Shown piece after piece: positions 37,530 to 46,788 of a stretch of 64,000 nt of DNA. Source of the DNA: Micromonospora sp. NBC_01699. GTDB taxonomy: Bacteria; Actinomycetota; Actinomycetes; Mycobacteriales; Micromonosporaceae. The notes beneath the pieces were generated by a model. The model saw nothing but the letters and a program-made list of their open reading frames with translations, made no database searches and was not told where the DNA came from. The stretch spans positions 6,386,001 to 6,450,000 of the forward strand of contig NZ_CP109199.1 of assembly GCF_036250065.1 (NCBI RefSeq), read 5' to 3'. The number at the start of each line of letters is the position of its first letter. Position 1 is the first letter of the stretch. Made by a program: the position numbers and the translations under genes.

Positions 37530-38267
37530 TCAGCCAGGGGTGAGGAGGCAGAACTCGTTGCCTTCCGGGTCTGCGAGGACGGTCCACGGGATATCGTCTT
37601 GGCCCAGGTCGATGGCGGTGGCGCCGAGAGTCCGCAGTCTGACCGCCTCGGCCTCCAGGTCGTCACCCGGGTATGGGCGGACGTCGAGATGGACGCGGTT
37701 CCACACGGTCTTCACGTCGGGTGTGCGGAGGAACTCCAGATATGGGCCGACGCCCTTGACAGAGCGCAGTACCGCCTTGTCGTCGGTCACCTCGTGCAGG
37801 GCCCAGTCCATCGCCTTGCTCCAGAAGCGGGCCACGGCTCGCGGATCCGCGCAGTCGACCACTACCGCAGCGATCGGTCCGGTGTCTCGGTAGAACGGTC
37901 GGGGGTCCAGCACACAGAACTCGTTGCCCTCTGGGTCTGCCATGACCGTCCATGGGACGTTGCCCTGGCCTATGTCGGTGGATGTTGCGCCGAGATCGTT
38001 CAGGCGCGTGACCACCTCCGCCTGATGGGCCGCCGAGGTGGTGGCGAGGTCGACGTGCACGCGGTTCTTCACCGTCTTGGGTTCCTGGGAGGCGATGAGG
38101 TCGAGGCAGACGGCAACGGGGTCGGGATAGACGAAGCCCTCGGGTTCGAGGTTGGTCACGCCCGGTCCCTCGCTGGAGACTCCCCAGCCCAGCGCCTCCG
38201 CCCAGAAAGCGCCCAGCGCAGCGTCGTCCCGAGCCTTCATGTTGATTTGAACGAGCCGGGTTGCCAT
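37530..38267 (-). CDS. Two-module VOC family protein
   Basis: 245 aa from ATG 38267. Two VOC modules in tandem, residues ~1-120 and ~125-245, ending respectively in PWTVMADPEGNEFCVLDP and PWTVLADPEGNEFCLLTP. Together they make the usual four betaalpha-motif cup in one chain. The repeated ending nearly matches that of the single-module protein at 24226-24588, so the genes are relatives. Enzyme or resistance function cannot be told. Confidence 0.88.
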   Translation of the reverse strand: MATRLVQINMKARDDAALGAFWAEALGWGVSSEGPGVTNLEPEGFVYPDPVAVCLDLIASQEPKTVKNRVHVDLATTSAAHQAEVVTRLNDLGATSTDIGQGNVPWTVMADPEGNEFCVLDPRPFYRDTGPIAAVVVDCADPRAVARFWSKAMDWALHEVTDDKAVLRSVKGVGPYLEFLRTPDVKTVWNRVHLDVRPYPGDDLEAEAVRLRTLGATAIDLGQDDIPWTVLADPEGNEFCLLTPG

Positions 38268-38464
38268 GCCGACGATGCTAACGGCAGTCTGGCATGTCAA
38301 GATCAGCCTTACTGATCTCGGCATGTCCGGATGCCTGCCACTCGTGCGGAAGCCGACCCGCTCGCCGGCATGTGCGCGTGTCCCAAGGGGGTTCCGCGAC
38401 CGGCTTTTTCCGAGGTGGCGTAATCGGCTTCTGCGCAGTGTCGAGGGCTGCTTCGGTGTTGCCC

Positions 38465-38610
38465 GTGACCGACCTTCAAACGCCGCGACTGAGCCTGCAC
38501 CCCATCGAGACGGCAGAGGGTGAACGCATCGTCGGGCGACGCGCCGGAGCCGGGGATGCCTGGGCTGAGGATTTTCCCTTTCGACGGCGACGTGATGCCA
38601 ATCAGGGAGC
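38465..38610 (+). pseudogene. GNAT acetyltransferase relic (N-terminus)
   Basis: From GTG 38465 the reading is TDLQTPRLSLHPIETAEGER, then GAGDAWAEDFPF, and after one extra T, DGDVMPIREPV. This is the opening of a common actinobacterial GNAT protein. It is cut off where the MerR gene ends. The rest of the 334-bp gap holds no gene. Confidence 0.6.
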
Positions 38611-39588
38611 CGGTACGGCGGACGCGCGCAGTGCTGCGGCCAGCCACTCGAACGGGAACCGCTCCGGCGGCACGTTGTTCACGGCGGTGACCAGCTCCAT
38701 GTACCGGTCGAACGGTCCCTCCGGCTCCGGCGGCGTGCGATCCCACTCCGCGCCCGCCAGCATGTGGTCGGCCGCCTCGATCCGGAACTCGGGCGTGTCC
38801 GGCATCCCGGGGCTGTCCGGTGTCGCGAAGATGCCGGTCAGCCATTTGATCCACCGGTCGGCGATCTCCCGCCCCCTGGGCGAGTCCGGCGGCACCTGCT
38901 CCCGCGCCGCGTCCATCACCGGCTGGCCGATCGCCGCACCCTCTTCCAGGGCGTCCAGCATCGGCGACGAGGTCATCAGTGGCCCGGCCCCGGTGGTGCA
39001 CACCTCGTACAGCTCACGGCGTACGGCCTGCCGGACCTCGGTGTCCCGGACCAGCTCGGCCAGCTCGATCCACGCCTCCAACTGGGCCGCGGTGGGATGT
39101 TCGGACAGCTCCGGCCGGGCCGCCCGCCACCACTCGACCATCCGCTCCGGCGGCTCCCAGCCGGTGGAGACCTCGGTCCAGAACTCGTCGATCAGCCGGT
39201 CGCGTTCCTCGTCCGGCATGCCAACCAGCTTGTGCATCAGCGTGACCTGTTCGGCCGTGGAGTCCTGCCGCAGGATGGCCGACAGCACCGCGCGACGGCT
39301 GCGCAGCCGTGCCTCCTGCCGTGCCAGCAGGGCCAGGTGGGTGGCGGCCAGCTCGCGCAGCGTCGCCTCGCCGGCCAGCACCCGCCGGATCTCGTCCAGG
39401 CCGGCGTCGAGTTCCCGCAGCGTCCGGACCAGTTCCAGCCGGGCGATGGCGGACACGTCGTACAGGCGGTGGCCGGCCGGGGTGCTGGCGGCCGGCGTGA
39501 CGACACCGGCGTCCGCGTAGTACCGGACGGCGCTGACGCTCAGGCCGGTCCGCCGGGCGACATCCCCGATGGCGTACAGCTCGTTCAT
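38602..39588 (-). CDS. MerR family transcriptional regulator with long effector domain
   Basis: 328 aa from ATG 39588. MerR HTH at the N-terminus (YAIGDVARRTGLSVSAVRYY, then GHRLYDVSAIARLELVRTLR) and dimer coiled coil to ~125. The ~200-residue C-terminal domain (EWWRAARPELSEHPTAAQLE; AADHMLAGAEWDRTPPEPEG) is TipAS-like in length but lacks an obvious match. A 19-base palindrome 22 bp upstream is the probable self-operator. No target gene adjoins except the GNAT relic. Confidence 0.88.
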   Translation of the reverse strand: MNELYAIGDVARRTGLSVSAVRYYADAGVVTPAASTPAGHRLYDVSAIARLELVRTLRELDAGLDEIRRVLAGEATLRELAATHLALLARQEARLRSRRAVLSAILRQDSTAEQVTLMHKLVGMPDEERDRLIDEFWTEVSTGWEPPERMVEWWRAARPELSEHPTAAQLEAWIELAELVRDTEVRQAVRRELYEVCTTGAGPLMTSSPMLDALEEGAAIGQPVMDAAREQVPPDSPRGREIADRWIKWLTGIFATPDSPGMPDTPEFRIEAADHMLAGAEWDRTPPEPEGPFDRYMELVTAVNNVPPERFPFEWLAAALRASAVPAP

Positions 39589-39609
39589 GTCCACGACGAC
39601 CACTGTGCG

Positions 39610-39628
39610 ATCTCAAGCGGCTTGAGAT
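39610..39628. promoter_or_regulatory. MerR-type palindromic operator
   Basis: ATCTCAAGCGGCTTGAGAT, eight-base perfect arms with a CGG centre, 22 bp before the merR start. The 19-bp length fits the long spacer seen in MerR-controlled promoters. Confidence 0.7.
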
Positions 39629-39841
39629 ACAAGCCCCCCGATCAGGTCGCCCGGCAATCTCGGGAGACGGCCCAGGCGAGGTCGACCGGGCCATTCCGCC
39701 GAGGTCGTGTCGCTAGTTACGGAATGTCACGGCGGTCATGCCGCCATCCTGCCGGGTCCGTCGCACCCGCCGGTGGATTTGACACCTCTATAGCTACCGG
39801 TTATCTATTAGCGGTCTGTCTGTCCGAAGGGGTGTGCCCGG

Positions 39842-40381
39842 GTGCAGGACGTGGTGCTGGCCATGCTGGCGAAGGAGCCGGCGCATGGGTACGAGCTGCG
39901 AAGTCGGATGCGTGTCGTGCTCGGCCCGCTCGGTGAGGCGATGAACGCGGGGCAGATCTACGTGACCCTGGCCCGGCTGGCGAAGGCCGGACTGGTGACC
40001 TCGGAACGGGCCGACGGCCTGCCGGACCGGCCCGACCGCCGGGTCTACGCGCTGACCCCGGCGGGGCAGGAGCGGGTCGCCGGCTGGTTGGCCGAGGTGA
40101 GCTGGCCGAAGCCGGACCTCACCGAGTTCCACCTGAAGCTGGTGGCCGCCGCGGCCGGTCGGCTGGCCGATCCCGTGGCGTTGGTCGACGCGCAGCGACG
40201 TGAGGTGCTGCGCCGGCTGCGCGACACCCAGCGGGCCGCGCTGGACCGGTCGGTGGATCCGGTGGCCGGGTTGCTGTTGGAGGGTGTGGTGCTGCGGCTG
40301 CGGGCCGACCTGGAGTGGCTACAGGCGTGCGAGCGGGTGTGGACCGAGCGCGATCGGACCGAACGGAAGGCGGGGGCATGA
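39842..40381 (+). CDS. PadR family transcriptional regulator (long form)
   Basis: 179 aa from GTG 39842. PadR winged helix (LAMLAKEPAHGYELRSRM; GQIYVTLARLAKAGLVTSER; PDRRVYALTPAGQERVAGWL) followed by the VirR-like/AphA-type C-terminal helices for dimerisation. It begins a three-gene cassette with an ATPase (ATGA overlap) and an FtsX-like permease, so it very probably represses this exporter. The A/T-rich stretch 39788-39812 upstream (tatagctaccggttatctat) likely holds promoter and operator. Confidence 0.92.
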   Translation: MQDVVLAMLAKEPAHGYELRSRMRVVLGPLGEAMNAGQIYVTLARLAKAGLVTSERADGLPDRPDRRVYALTPAGQERVAGWLAEVSWPKPDLTEFHLKLVAAAAGRLADPVALVDAQRREVLRRLRDTQRAALDRSVDPVAGLLLEGVVLRLRADLEWLQACERVWTERDRTERKAGA

Positions 40382-41118
40382 CCGGATCTGCGGCGTTACG
40401 GGCGCGCGGGCTCACCAAACGGTACGGCTGGAACAACGCGCTGGTACGCGCGGTCGACGAGGTCGACCTGGACGTGCCCGACGGGCAGGCGTTGGCGATC
40501 ATGGGACCGAGCGGTTGCGGCAAGTCGACCCTGCTGCACCTGCTCGGCGGGTTGCAGCGCCCGACCGACGGGCAGGTGTGGCTGGCCGACCACCGGATCG
40601 ACACGATGAGCGAACGGGCCCTGGCCCGGCTGCGGCGCAACACCGTCGGGTTCGTCTTCCAGTCGTTCCACCTCATGGACGAACTCACCGCGGTGGAGAA
40701 CGTCGAGACGGCCGCGCTGCTGGCCGGTCAGCCGCCCGGTCGGGCCCGCCGACGTGCGCTGCACCTGCTGGACCGGGTCGGGTTGGCCGACCGCGCCGCG
40801 TACCTGCCCTCGGCGTTGTCCGGCGGGCAGCGCCAACGCGTCGCCATCGCCCGCGCGCTGAGCAACGAACCGCTGATCGTGCTGGCCGACGAACCCACCG
40901 GCAATCTGGACAGCGCCGCCACCCTGGACGTGCTGCGCCTGTTCGAGGAGTTGCGCAGCACCGGGCAGACACTGGTGGTGGTCACCCACGACGCCCGGAT
41001 CGCGGCGGTCGCCGACCGGGTGATCTCCATGCGCGACGGGGCCTTCGCCGACGACAGCCTGCTCGCCGACGACAGCCGGCTCACCAGCACCAGCACCGTC
41101 TACGACGGACGGCGCTGA
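40378..41118 (+). CDS. ABC transporter ATP-binding protein (MacB/LolD type)
   Basis: 246 aa, ATG 40378 overlapping padR by four bases. Walker A GPSGCGKST, signature LSGGQRQRVAIARAL, Walker B LIVLADEPTGNLDS and H-loop VVVTHDARIAAVADR are intact; the ADEPTGNLD variant marks the MacB/LolD/BceA branch that pairs with FtsX-type permeases. It drives the permease encoded one base downstream. The 20-residue tail after 225 is a DDS-rich extension. Confidence 0.95.
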   Translation: MTGSAALRARGLTKRYGWNNALVRAVDEVDLDVPDGQALAIMGPSGCGKSTLLHLLGGLQRPTDGQVWLADHRIDTMSERALARLRRNTVGFVFQSFHLMDELTAVENVETAALLAGQPPGRARRRALHLLDRVGLADRAAYLPSALSGGQRQRVAIARALSNEPLIVLADEPTGNLDSAATLDVLRLFEELRSTGQTLVVVTHDARIAAVADRVISMRDGAFADDSLLADDSRLTSTSTVYDGRR

Positions 41119-41119
41119 C

Positions 41120-42910
41120 GTGACCGGTCGCCTACTGCTCATCTGCCGACTGCTGGTCCGGGACCTGCGCCGGCGCCGGACCGAGACCGTACTGCTGTTG
41201 GTCGCCATCACCACCGCGACCGCGACGCTGACCCTCGGCCTCGCCCTCAACGAACTCGTCAGCCGCCCGTACGAGCAGACCAGAGCCACCACCGCGGGCC
41301 CGGACCTGGTGGTGGAGCCGGCACGCACCGGCCCGGAGGCCCTGGCCGCGCTCACACCACTGACAACGGCACCCGGCGTCACCGGACACAGCGGCCCCTA
41401 CCCGCTGCTGTTCAAGGCACTGACCGCCCGCGACCTGACCGTCCGGGTCGTCATCGAGGGCCGCGACGGCACCCCGGCCACACTCGACCGACCGGCGGTG
41501 ACCAACGGAACCTGGGTACGCCCCGGCGGCGTGGTCGTCGAGCGAGCCTTCGCCGACGCCCTCGACGTACGGACCGGCGACACGATCAGCGTCGACGGCC
41601 ACCCACTGCACGTGACCGGGATCGCGATCACCGCGGCCAGGCCCGCATACCCGTACGCCGGTTGGCACCTGCCGGGCAGCATCCTGAGCGAGGCCGGCGG
41701 CCTGGTCTGGGTCGATCGAGGCGACATCGCCACGCTCGCCGGCACTCAGCCGCTGACGTACGGCCTGAACCTGAAGCTGGCGGACCCGCGAGCCGGCATC
41801 TCGGTCATCGACCCGTCGCACGGCGACCCCGGGTTTCGCGGGTGGCGCTTCAAAACCTGGCAGGAAATCGCGGAGGTCAACGGCCGGCTGAACCACAAGG
41901 CGCAGGAGGCCCTGCTGATCGGCAGCTGGCTGCTGACCGTCCTCGCGCTGGCCGGCGTCGCCGGCATCGTCGCGGGTCGGATCATCGGCCAGCGCCGCCG
42001 GGTGGGGCTGCTCAAGGCCGTCGGCGCCGGGCCCGCCATGATCGCCGCCGTCCACCTCGCCGAATACCTCGTGATCGGACTCGCCGCCGCCGGCACCGGC
42101 CTCACCGCCGGCTGGCTCGCCGCTCCCCCACTGTTCCGCCCGACCGCCGGACTCATCGGCTCCGTCGGCATCCACCCACCGCTGCGCGTGGTGGCCGCCG
42201 CCACCGCCCTCGCCCTCGGCATCGCCCTCGCGGCGACCCTGCTACCGGTCATCCGCGCCGCCGCCACCAGCACCATTCACACGCTGGCCGACGCCGCCAC
42301 GCCACCACGCCGTCGCCGGTGGGCCATCTGGCTGTCCCGCCGGCTGCCCACCCCCCTGCTGATCGGGGTACGCATCAATGCGCGCCGGCCGCACCGCGCC
42401 CGGCTCGTCACGGTGAACACCCTGATCACCTCGGCCACGCTCGCCGCCGTGCTCATGGCGAAGGCGCAGGATCACACCCCGGTACCACTCGGCTACTCGA
42501 CACTCCCCGACCGCCGCGACGAGCGAATCGTCCAGGCCATACTCCTCGTCGCCGTCGTGGCGTGCGTACTCGCGCTGCTCAACACCATCGTGAGCAGCTG
42601 GACCGCCGTCCTCGACACCCGGCAACCGCTGGCCGTCGCCCGCGCGCTCGGTGCGACTCCCGGACAGGCCGGCACCGGCCTGGCGGTAGCACAACTGCTA
42701 CCCGCCATACCCGGCGCCGCCGCCGGAATGCCGATCGGCATCGGACTGTACGTATTCTTCGGCAGCGGCGATTTCCAGTACGTACCCGCCTCCTGGATGC
42801 TCGCCACGGCACTCGGAATCCTGCTCGCCGTCGCCGCGCTCACCGCCATCCCCGCCCTGGCCGCCGCGCGTCATCCCGTCGCGGACACCCTCCGGTCCGC
42901 ACCGACCTGA
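41120..42910 (+). CDS. FtsX-like ABC transporter permease
   Basis: 596 aa, GTG start. N-terminal membrane helix, a ~200-residue extracytoplasmic MacB-like domain (about 45-250), three helices (GSWLLTVLALAGVAGIVAG; LAEYLVIGLAAAGTGLTAG), then a second FtsX unit at the C-terminus (residues 450-596). Likely an exporter or mechanotransmission protein for lipids, peptides or antibiotics, as in MacB-like cassettes. It is controlled with the ATPase by the PadR gene upstream. Confidence 0.92.
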   Translation: MTGRLLLICRLLVRDLRRRRTETVLLLVAITTATATLTLGLALNELVSRPYEQTRATTAGPDLVVEPARTGPEALAALTPLTTAPGVTGHSGPYPLLFKALTARDLTVRVVIEGRDGTPATLDRPAVTNGTWVRPGGVVVERAFADALDVRTGDTISVDGHPLHVTGIAITAARPAYPYAGWHLPGSILSEAGGLVWVDRGDIATLAGTQPLTYGLNLKLADPRAGISVIDPSHGDPGFRGWRFKTWQEIAEVNGRLNHKAQEALLIGSWLLTVLALAGVAGIVAGRIIGQRRRVGLLKAVGAGPAMIAAVHLAEYLVIGLAAAGTGLTAGWLAAPPLFRPTAGLIGSVGIHPPLRVVAAATALALGIALAATLLPVIRAAATSTIHTLADAATPPRRRRWAIWLSRRLPTPLLIGVRINARRPHRARLVTVNTLITSATLAAVLMAKAQDHTPVPLGYSTLPDRRDERIVQAILLVAVVACVLALLNTIVSSWTAVLDTRQPLAVARALGATPGQAGTGLAVAQLLPAIPGAAAGMPIGIGLYVFFGSGDFQYVPASWMLATALGILLAVAALTAIPALAAARHPVADTLRSAPT

Positions 42911-42975
42911 CACCCGTCACCGGTCCCGGGCGGCGCTTCCCCGTGCCTGCCTACTACATCACCATCATCGCCTCC

Positions 42976-43461
42976 ATGGCCGGTGACGCGGGCTGGGTGA
43001 TGCGCACGATCGAGCGGTGGATGGCCATGGGCACCGGCCGCACCGCCGTCCAGCAGAAGCACTACGTACGGCTGAACTGGTACTGGGCTCGGGCCCTCAC
43101 CAGCGACGATCCGGCCGGGATCGCGGCGGAGGCCGAGCAACTGCTGGCCGCGACACTGGTCGACCCGCCGAGGTGGGGCATCGCGTACCACAACGGACTG
43201 CTCGCCGAGATGTGGCTGGCCGCCGGGAGGCCGGACGAGGCCGGCACCGCCCTCGACCGGGCCGACCGGGCGCTGGAGGCCCACGGCCAGCGCTACGCCG
43301 AAGGACTCATCCGCCTGCTGCGAGCACGCCTGTTGCATGCTCGGGGCGAGTCCGCCGACGTCGTACGGGCCGCCGCCGAAGCGGCCCGAGCCTGGTCCGC
43401 CGATCGCGAGACCCACCTGTTCGCCCGCCGGGCCGAGGAGTTCGTGGCCTCGCTCGACTGA
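42976..43461 (+). pseudogene. AfsR/SARP-like regulator, C-terminal fragment
   Basis: 161 codons. The text HYVRLNWYWARALTSDDPAG, PPRWGIAYHNGLLAEMWLAA and GQRYAEGLIRLLRARLLHAR matches the last TPR-like part of large AfsR-type regulators as I know them. It lacks the DNA-binding and NTPase parts and has no good ribosome site; similarity seems to begin even before the ATG (from about 42945). I call it a relic, though the frame is intact. Confidence 0.6.
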
Positions 43462-43808
43462 CGCCCCCAGGCTGACACCACCCGGGTCACCCGCGCTGAC
43501 GAGGCAGCCTCCGACCTTGTCCGGCCGGAGACCGCGCGGGTCGGTGTCCAGGACTCGGTAACCGTCCGTAGGAGTATTCGCCTTTCCCGCCGGACCGCCG
43601 GCGGCTAGTGTGGCCGACGAGTTACCCACGAGGAGCTGAGACATGCCCGGTCGTCCGAGCGCGCGTTGACGTCCTGGGCCGTAATCGGCCCGTCATCGCG
43701 TGCTGCCCTTGAATCGCGCGGCACAGCAAGCCTTCTCAACCTGCCCCGTCAGTGCGTTTGTCGTACGGCGGTCGGTGCGCCCTGTCCGCAGCGCTCCAAG
43801 GGGTCTTT
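43462..43808. other. Intergenic region, no gene seen
   Basis: About 350 bp. No convincing coding frame on either strand; it contains the promoter region of the MFS gene. AAGGGG at about 43799 is that gene's ribosome site. Confidence 0.4.
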
Positions 43809-45113
43809 GTGTCGTCTGGTTACTCCGCCGTCTCCGATTCCACTCGATCCGTTACGCCGAGCCTGTGGCGCAACTCCGACTTCCGCAGCCTCTGGTTGGG
43901 CCAGACGGCCTCGCAACTGGGCGAGCATGCGAGCCTGGTGATCCTGCCGTTGATCGCTGTCCTGACCCTCGACGTCGGCGCGGACCAACTCGGCGTCCTG
44001 CGCGCGGTGGGGCAGGCACCGCAACTGCTGCTCGCGCTGTTCGTCGGCGTGTGGGTGGACAGGTGGCGCACCCGTACCGTGATGGTCCTGGCCGACCTCG
44101 GTCGAGCCCTGGCGTTGGGCGGGGCCGCCGTGGCCGCGCTCGTGAGCGGCCTCGGCCTGCCAGCACTGGTGGCCATCGCCTTCGCCGTCGGGGCCCTGTC
44201 GGTGTTCTTCGACGTCTCCTACCAAGCCTCTGTCGTACGCCTGGTGGGACGCGATCAACTGCTGCGGGGCAACAGCGCGATCGAGGCAAGCCGGTCCGTG
44301 GCCCAGATCGGCGGTCCCGCCCTCGGCGGGACGATGATGTCCCTGCTGTCGGCGCCGATCGCCGCCGCGTCCAGCGCCCTGTTCTTCGTGGTGTCGGTCC
44401 TGGGCATCTCCCGTATCCGCCGTTACGAGTCGATCCCGGAGCACCCGGGCGGTTCCCGACGGATCTGGCGGCAGCTCCAGGAGGGCCTCCGCTTCGTCGT
44501 CCGCGACACCTCGCTACGTGCCGTATGCCTCGCCTCGGCCGCATTCCAATTCTTCTTCGCGGCCACGATGACCAGCTACCTGCTCTTCCTGCCACGGGAA
44601 CTGCACCTGTCCGGCACCGCCATCGGACTGGCGCTCGCCGCGACCGGGCCGGGCGCGGTCGTGGGCTCCCTACTCGCCGCCCGCCTCCCGACCCGCCTCG
44701 GTTACGGACCGGTGCTCGTCGCAGCGGCAGTCATCGGTGACGGCGTGATGCTGTGCGTGCCCGCACTGCACGGCACCTCCGTGTCCACCGTTTCCGCACT
44801 GATCGCGATCAACCTCGTGTTCGGAGCCTTCGGCCAACTGGTCAACGTCGCCATCATCGCCGTCCGGCAGGCCGCCACCCCGGACCCGATGCAGGGCCGC
44901 GTCACCGCGACGATCACCTTCGCCGGCATGGGCCTGACGCCCTTCGGCTCACTGCTCGGCGGCCTCCTCGCCGAACACTGGGGAATACGCACGGCTCTAC
45001 TGGTCACGGCCGCCGGCATGCTGTTGTCACCCGTGGTGATGGCGATGTCCCCGCTCGCCCGCCTGGGACCGACGCTTCCATCACCGGATGCGGCTCATGA
45101 TCAGACGCACTGA
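43809..45113 (+). CDS. MFS transporter (EntS/DHA3-like exporter)
   Basis: 434 aa from GTG 43809 (an earlier in-frame start at 43752 lacks a ribosome site). Twelve hydrophobic segments; opening LWRNSDFRSLWLGQTASQLG and the loop VGVWVDRWRTRTVMVLADLG are typical of the MFS_3/EntS group that exports siderophores, macrolides or other drugs. The C-terminal half has FGAFGQLVNVAIIAVRQAAT and GRVTATITFAGMG. It stands alone; no regulator adjoins. Substrate unknown. Confidence 0.9.
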   Translation: MSSGYSAVSDSTRSVTPSLWRNSDFRSLWLGQTASQLGEHASLVILPLIAVLTLDVGADQLGVLRAVGQAPQLLLALFVGVWVDRWRTRTVMVLADLGRALALGGAAVAALVSGLGLPALVAIAFAVGALSVFFDVSYQASVVRLVGRDQLLRGNSAIEASRSVAQIGGPALGGTMMSLLSAPIAAASSALFFVVSVLGISRIRRYESIPEHPGGSRRIWRQLQEGLRFVVRDTSLRAVCLASAAFQFFFAATMTSYLLFLPRELHLSGTAIGLALAATGPGAVVGSLLAARLPTRLGYGPVLVAAAVIGDGVMLCVPALHGTSVSTVSALIAINLVFGAFGQLVNVAIIAVRQAATPDPMQGRVTATITFAGMGLTPFGSLLGGLLAEHWGIRTALLVTAAGMLLSPVVMAMSPLARLGPTLPSPDAAHDQTH

Positions 45114-45275
45114 TCTGCCGCCGACCGCGCACGCAGGCAAACGCCGAGCGGTCGCACCCTGTCAGCGTTCATGACGCCCGGCATCCGAATCTGCCGATGA
45201 GCGCGCACGTGATCAAAGCGACCCGCGCCCTCCAGCTTTCACCAGCGCCTGGCCGCACTCGTCCGCGATGTGCGC

Positions 45276-46401
45276 TCAGTCGATGCGCCGCGGCGGCAGT
45301 ATGGGCGGCGAGATGTACGACTCGCACGACGCCGGCCCACGCCGATATAGCTTGCTCGGGCGGCCGTGGTCGCCCTGGCGGGTAAGAGACGTCGGCTCGG
45401 TAAGCCCTCGGTGCGGGTCGGTAAGCTTCTTGTTGAAGCTGCCGGCGTCGAGTTCGACATTCCACACCGCCTCGTACACCCGGCGTAGGTCGGTGAGCGT
45501 GAACAGGTCCGGGCAGAAGCTCAGCGCGAGCGGGGTGTACTCGACGAGGCTGCGGACCTCGGCTACGGCGTCATCCAGCATCACGGCGTGGTCGAAGGCC
45601 AGCCGTGTGCGCAGTGTCGGCTCGATCTCGACCCAGTCTGCGCTGGCAGCGTCGCTTCCGCCTGCAGGCTCGGGCTGGGCTGGGCTGGGCTGCGGAAACT
45701 GCCAGGAAGGCGGTGGTATGAACGACGCCGCGCGGGTCACGCTCCGGGTCCGAATACGTGCGGAGCTGCCGCAGCGGCAGGTCGGCATCTTCGATGCCGG
45801 TCTCCTCGGCGAACTCCCGGCGAGCAGTTTCGGCGAGACTCTCGCCTGGACGGACAAAACCGCCGGGCAACGCGAGCATGCCACGGTACGGCTGGGTACC
45901 GCGACGGACGAGAAGCACGTGCAGCCGCACGTCTCGCACGCTGAGTACGACCCGGTCAGCCGTCGCGTACGGACGGACCCGCGGCCGGGGCAGTCGTTCC
46001 CGCGCGAGCAGGTCGATGAGGCCGCGCGGCTGGAGCACGGCGCTGTCTGGCACCGGTATCGGCAGATCCTTTGGCCGTTCGGAGTAGAAGACCGGCAGGC
46101 CGCGCTCCAAGACCCGGCCAAGTTCCAGGTTCGTCGTTGGGCCGACGTAACCGTTCGGCGCGACTACGTAGATCACGTCCGACGAGAGGATCTTATCGAA
46201 CGTAGCCGCCTGGATATGGTGGTCCGATGAGGTCGGAGGGTCGGATTTGAACCTCACGAACTCCGCGCCTTCGTTTGCTATCTCGCAAATCGTCGGCGAC
46301 CGCACCTCCAGTCCGGCGTTAACAAAGGCCTCGGCCGCTCGCCGCACTTCTCGGTAATACTGCCGGAAACTACCGATCAACGAGATTGCCTGTGCCGTCA
46401 C
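45276..46401 (-). pseudogene. NDT-like/NUDIX/winged-helix fusion, frameshifted at a GGGCT repeat
   Basis: From GTG 46401 the first frame gives an N-terminal nucleoside 2-deoxyribosyltransferase-like domain (1-125, with ISLIGSFRQYYREVRRAAEA and VIYVVAPNGYVGPTTNLEL) and a NUDIX domain with an intact box GGFVRPGES...REFAEETG at 180-202. It is thrown out of frame near residue 240 and stops at 45571. The second frame, to 45276, encodes the NrtR-like winged helix (LVEYTPLALSFCPDLFTLTD, LRRVYEAVWNVELDAGSFNK). With one more GGGCT unit the frames join. Either a phase-variable gene or a fresh pseudogene. Confidence 0.8.
45672..45691. repeat. Pentanucleotide repeat (GGGCT)4 inside the NUDIX gene
   Basis: Four exact copies of GGGCT on the plus strand. 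Adding one unit, or removing two, restores a continuous NUDIX-winged-helix frame across the site; removing one does not. Confidence 0.85.
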
Positions 46402-46613
46402 AGCGAGTCCTGACCCTTCTGTTCGGATCCAATTCCCTTCTTGTCCGATCCGAGCCGGCCCGCAAGATCGGCTGCTGCCAGCGCCGTGGCCGTCACCACG
46501 GCCGTGATGACTGCGGCGTCGTACCCCTTGAAGATCATGACGAAAGCCAGGCCGAAGACGGCCAGAATCGACAGGGCTCGCAACGGATGACGGTTCATGC
46601 CGACGATGTTCAC
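46398..46613 (-). CDS. Small two-helix membrane protein
   Basis: 71 aa. GTG 46613 is selected because GGAGG lies nine bases upstream. Two hydrophobic helices (LRALSILAVFGLAFVMIF and AAVITAVVTATALAAADLAG) and a charged tail. Its stop overlaps the GTG of the NUDIX fusion gene by four bases, so the two form an operon and the small protein may anchor or gate the fusion protein. Not recognised otherwise. Confidence 0.7.
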   Translation of the reverse strand: MNIVGMNRHPLRALSILAVFGLAFVMIFKGYDAAVITAVVTATALAAADLAGRLGSDKKGIGSEQKGQDSL

Positions 46614-46788
46614 ACGCTGGGGCCTCCGTCGCTAACGGCGTAATGGTCGCGCCGGCCAAAACCCACGACGCCGGTGCCCACGTCGGTACGTCACTTGCCG
46701 GCCACCACGGTTCGTCAGTCCTCCGTCGGACGGCGACGAACACCGTCCCCCCTGAACGCTGGTCGCGGCGCTCGGTGACGGATCGCTC

